From Firmicutes bacterium CAG:534 (lineage in GTDB: Bacteria > Bacillota > Clostridia > Lachnospirales > Lachnospiraceae): DNA of 33,895 nucleotides. How positions within the stretch are numbered: the first letter of the stretch is position 1; the number at the start of each line of letters is the position of its first letter. Shown here piece after piece: positions 32,506 through 33,895 of this stretch. The notes beneath the pieces were generated by a model. The model saw only the letters and a program-made list of their open reading frames with translations, ran no database searches and was not told the DNA's origin. The translations under genes were made by a program, and so were the position numbers. The stretch spans positions 51,141 through 85,035 of the forward strand of contig FR894562.1 in the NCBI GenBank assembly GCA_000436115.1. The letters are read 5' to 3'.

Positions 32506-32620
32506 TATAAATACACAGTAAAAACAAATGGCATTTTAAACAAAAACCGCTTTTTAAAAGGGATTATGGACGCTTTCTTGTAAAAATCCCGAAAAGGAAA
32601 GAAAGGAGGATGTAAAATAT

Positions 32621-32635
32621 TGTAAAAAATTTACA
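32621..32635. promoter_or_regulatory. Perfect palindrome TGTAAA-AAA-TTTACA, candidate operator
   Basis: Two six-base arms around a three-base centre. It lies 40-54 bases upstream of the glgC -35 element, in an AT-rich region where simple palindromes can also arise by chance. No regulator is assigned. Confidence 0.35.
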
Positions 32636-32674
32636 TAAAACCATTGGGAATGTTGAATAAATTTGTAAAAAATA

Positions 32675-32703
32675 TTCACTTTTATATCAATCTATGATAT
32701 ACT
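32675..32703 (+). promoter_or_regulatory. Promoter of glgC
   Basis: TTCACT (32675-32680), a 17-base spacer, and TATACT (32698-32703) preceded by the extended -10 TGA. Start of transcription should fall near 32710, giving a leader of about 60 bases. Confidence 0.75.
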
Positions 32704-32771
32704 ATTCCTACGTTTAAAAATTGGTACTCATATCAATAACAGTAACAAAATTACTTGTAAGAGGTGATGAC

Positions 32772-33895
32772 ATGATTAAAAAGGAAATGATTGCCATGTT
32801 ACTGGCAGGTGGCCAGGGAAGCCGACTGGGGGTTCTTACATCTAAAGTTGCCAAGCCAGCGGTATCTTTTGGGGGAAAATACCGCATTATCGACTTTCCG
32901 CTCAGTAACTGTATCAATTCAGGAGTAGATACAGTAGGAGTTTTAACACAATATCAGCCACTCAGACTGAATACGCATATCGGTATCGGTATCCCGTGGG
33001 ATCTGGACAAGAATATCGGAGGCGTGACCATTCTTCCTCCTTACGAAAAGGTCGTTAACAGCGAATGGTATACCGGAACGGCCAATGCGATCTATCAGAA
33101 TCTGGATTATATGGACAGCTTTAATCCCGACTATATCCTGATCCTTTCCGGAGATCATATTTACAAGATGGATTATGAGACCATGCTGGATTTCCACAAG
33201 GAGAAAGGCGCAGATGTGACCATTGCTGTTATGCCGGTTCCCATTGAGGAGGCAAAGCGGTTTGGAATTATGATCACAGACGAAGACCGTAAGATCACGG
33301 ATTTTGAAGAGAAACCGGCTAATCCCAGAAGCAATCTGGCTTCCATGGGAATTTACATATTTAACTGGAAGACCTTAAAGGAAGCGCTGCTTGCCAACGC
33401 AGAGCAGTCCGGCCTTGACTTTGGAAAGCATATCATTCCTTACTGCCATGGAAAGGGAGATCCGCTTTATGCCTTTGAATTTAACGGATACTGGAAGGAT
33501 GTGGGAACACTGAATTCCTACTGGCAGGCGAACATGGAACTGATCGATATTGTTCCCGAGTTCAATCTGTATGAGGAATACTGGAAGATCTATACCAGAA
33601 GTGAAATCTTACCGCCTCAGTATATTGCAGACAATACAGTTGTAGAGAGAAGTATTATCGGAGAGGGCAGTGAAATATACGGAAAGGTTTACAATTCCGT
33701 AATCGGATGCGGAGTTACCATCGGTAAGGATACCGTGATCAGGGATTCCATCATCATGAATAATACCGTGATCGGCGACGGCTGTGAACTGAATAAGGCT
33801 ATTGTGGCAGAAAGAGTCAGCATTGGCAACTATGTCAAGCTTGGCATCGGTGAGGAGGTTGAAAACGAAACAGATCCTCATATCTACAATAATGG
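32772..33895 (+). CDS. glgC: Glucose-1-phosphate adenylyltransferase, 3' end outside window
   Basis: First committed step of glycogen synthesis: ATP plus glucose-1-phosphate to ADP-glucose. The frame is open from ATG 32772 to the window end (374 codons). Motifs: N-terminal LLAGGQGSRLG pyrophosphorylase loop, KPAVSFGGKYRIIDFPLSN, LSGDHIYKMDY, and FEEKPANP; the C-terminal part enters left-handed beta-helix repeats (VIGCGVTIGKDTVI, VIGDGCELNKAIV), the allosteric domain. Bacterial GlgC is about 380-430 residues, so only a small C-terminal piece is missing. Start: GAGGTGAT (32761-32768) precedes the ATG closely. In Firmicutes glgD commonly follows; it would be outside. The partner catabolic gene glgP is 22 kb away on the same strand. 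Confidence 0.95.
   Translation, partial: MIKKEMIAMLLAGGQGSRLGVLTSKVAKPAVSFGGKYRIIDFPLSNCINSGVDTVGVLTQYQPLRLNTHIGIGIPWDLDKNIGGVTILPPYEKVVNSEWYTGTANAIYQNLDYMDSFNPDYILILSGDHIYKMDYETMLDFHKEKGADVTIAVMPVPIEEAKRFGIMITDEDRKITDFEEKPANPRSNLASMGIYIFNWKTLKEALLANAEQSGLDFGKHIIPYCHGKGDPLYAFEFNGYWKDVGTLNSYWQANMELIDIVPEFNLYEEYWKIYTRSEILPPQYIADNTVVERSIIGEGSEIYGKVYNSVIGCGVTIGKDTVIRDSIIMNNTVIGDGCELNKAIVAERVSIGNYVKLGIGEEVENETDPHIYNN

Larger units (their letters stand above)
32444..32771. other. Divergent murC-glgC intergenic region
   Basis: 328 bases without a gene. It holds the murC promoter, the glgC promoter and a long AT-rich leader-side stretch. Also seen: a small hairpin GGGATT/AATCCC (32560-32565 and 32585-32590); a strong orphan Shine-Dalgarno-like GAAAGGAGG (32601-32609) followed immediately by ATG TAA, a start-stop; and three copies of TTGTAAAAA (about 32578, 32620, 32663). 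No RNA family is recognised. Confidence 0.6.

Overview
The window looks like chromosome of a gut-type Firmicute, most likely Lachnospiraceae (Blautia/Mediterraneibacter-like; the genus cannot be fixed from sequence alone). Reasons: moderate GC, strong AGGAGG-type ribosome binding sites, a T-box in front of ileS, a dnaD plus dnaI/dnaC-like helicase-loader pair, a type-2 (clostridial) IleRS, and clostridial-style MurC, MurF, Ddl and GlgC. There are 21 protein genes, no rRNA or tRNA, no CRISPR, and no recognisable transposon or phage genes. It reads as core chromosome with a few odd proteins, not as an island.

Layout. 1-4.7 kb: ATPase and permease of a multiple-monosaccharide ABC importer (mmsA-mmsB), then a methyl-accepting chemotaxis protein. 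4.8-8.3 kb: T-box leader and ileS. 8.4-12.5 kb: glycogen phosphorylase and a two-domain PPK2-type polyphosphate kinase, each with its own signals. 12.6-15.8 kb: an aconitase-superfamily hydratase (YbhJ-like), convergent with a DUF368 (PopT-type) polyprenyl-phosphate transporter. 15.9-22.2 kb: a rightward run of envelope genes: an M23-fold protein without catalytic residues, an amidohydrolase, a GH9-fold lipoprotein without catalytic residues, then ddl and murF. 22.2-22.9 kb: plsC, convergent with and overlapping murF. 23.1-27.5 kb: a GT2 glycosyltransferase coupled to an 1146-residue protein that joins a polytopic GT-C/DUF6044-like membrane domain to an M3-like zinc metallopeptidase. 27.6-30.8 kb (leftward): dnaD, dnaI/dnaC-like loader and a long, divergent PRPP synthetase. 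30.8-31.06 kb: a cluster of six DnaA-box-like 9-mers. 31.06-32.4 kb (leftward): murC. 32.77 kb to the end: glgC, cut by the window edge.

How the parts fit together. Peptidoglycan precursor synthesis (Ddl, MurF, MurC), polyprenyl-phosphate recycling (DUF368), phospholipid synthesis (PlsC) and polyprenyl-sugar chemistry (GT2 plus the GT-C-like fusion) make this an envelope-rich stretch. Carbon and energy storage (GlgP, GlgC, PPK2) and replication initiation (DnaD, loader, DnaA boxes) sit between. The observations most worth following are the membrane GT-C/M3 peptidase fusion, the GH9-fold and M23-fold pseudoenzymes encoded upstream of ddl-murF, and the DnaA-box cluster whose inverted pair also forms the apparent murC terminator.
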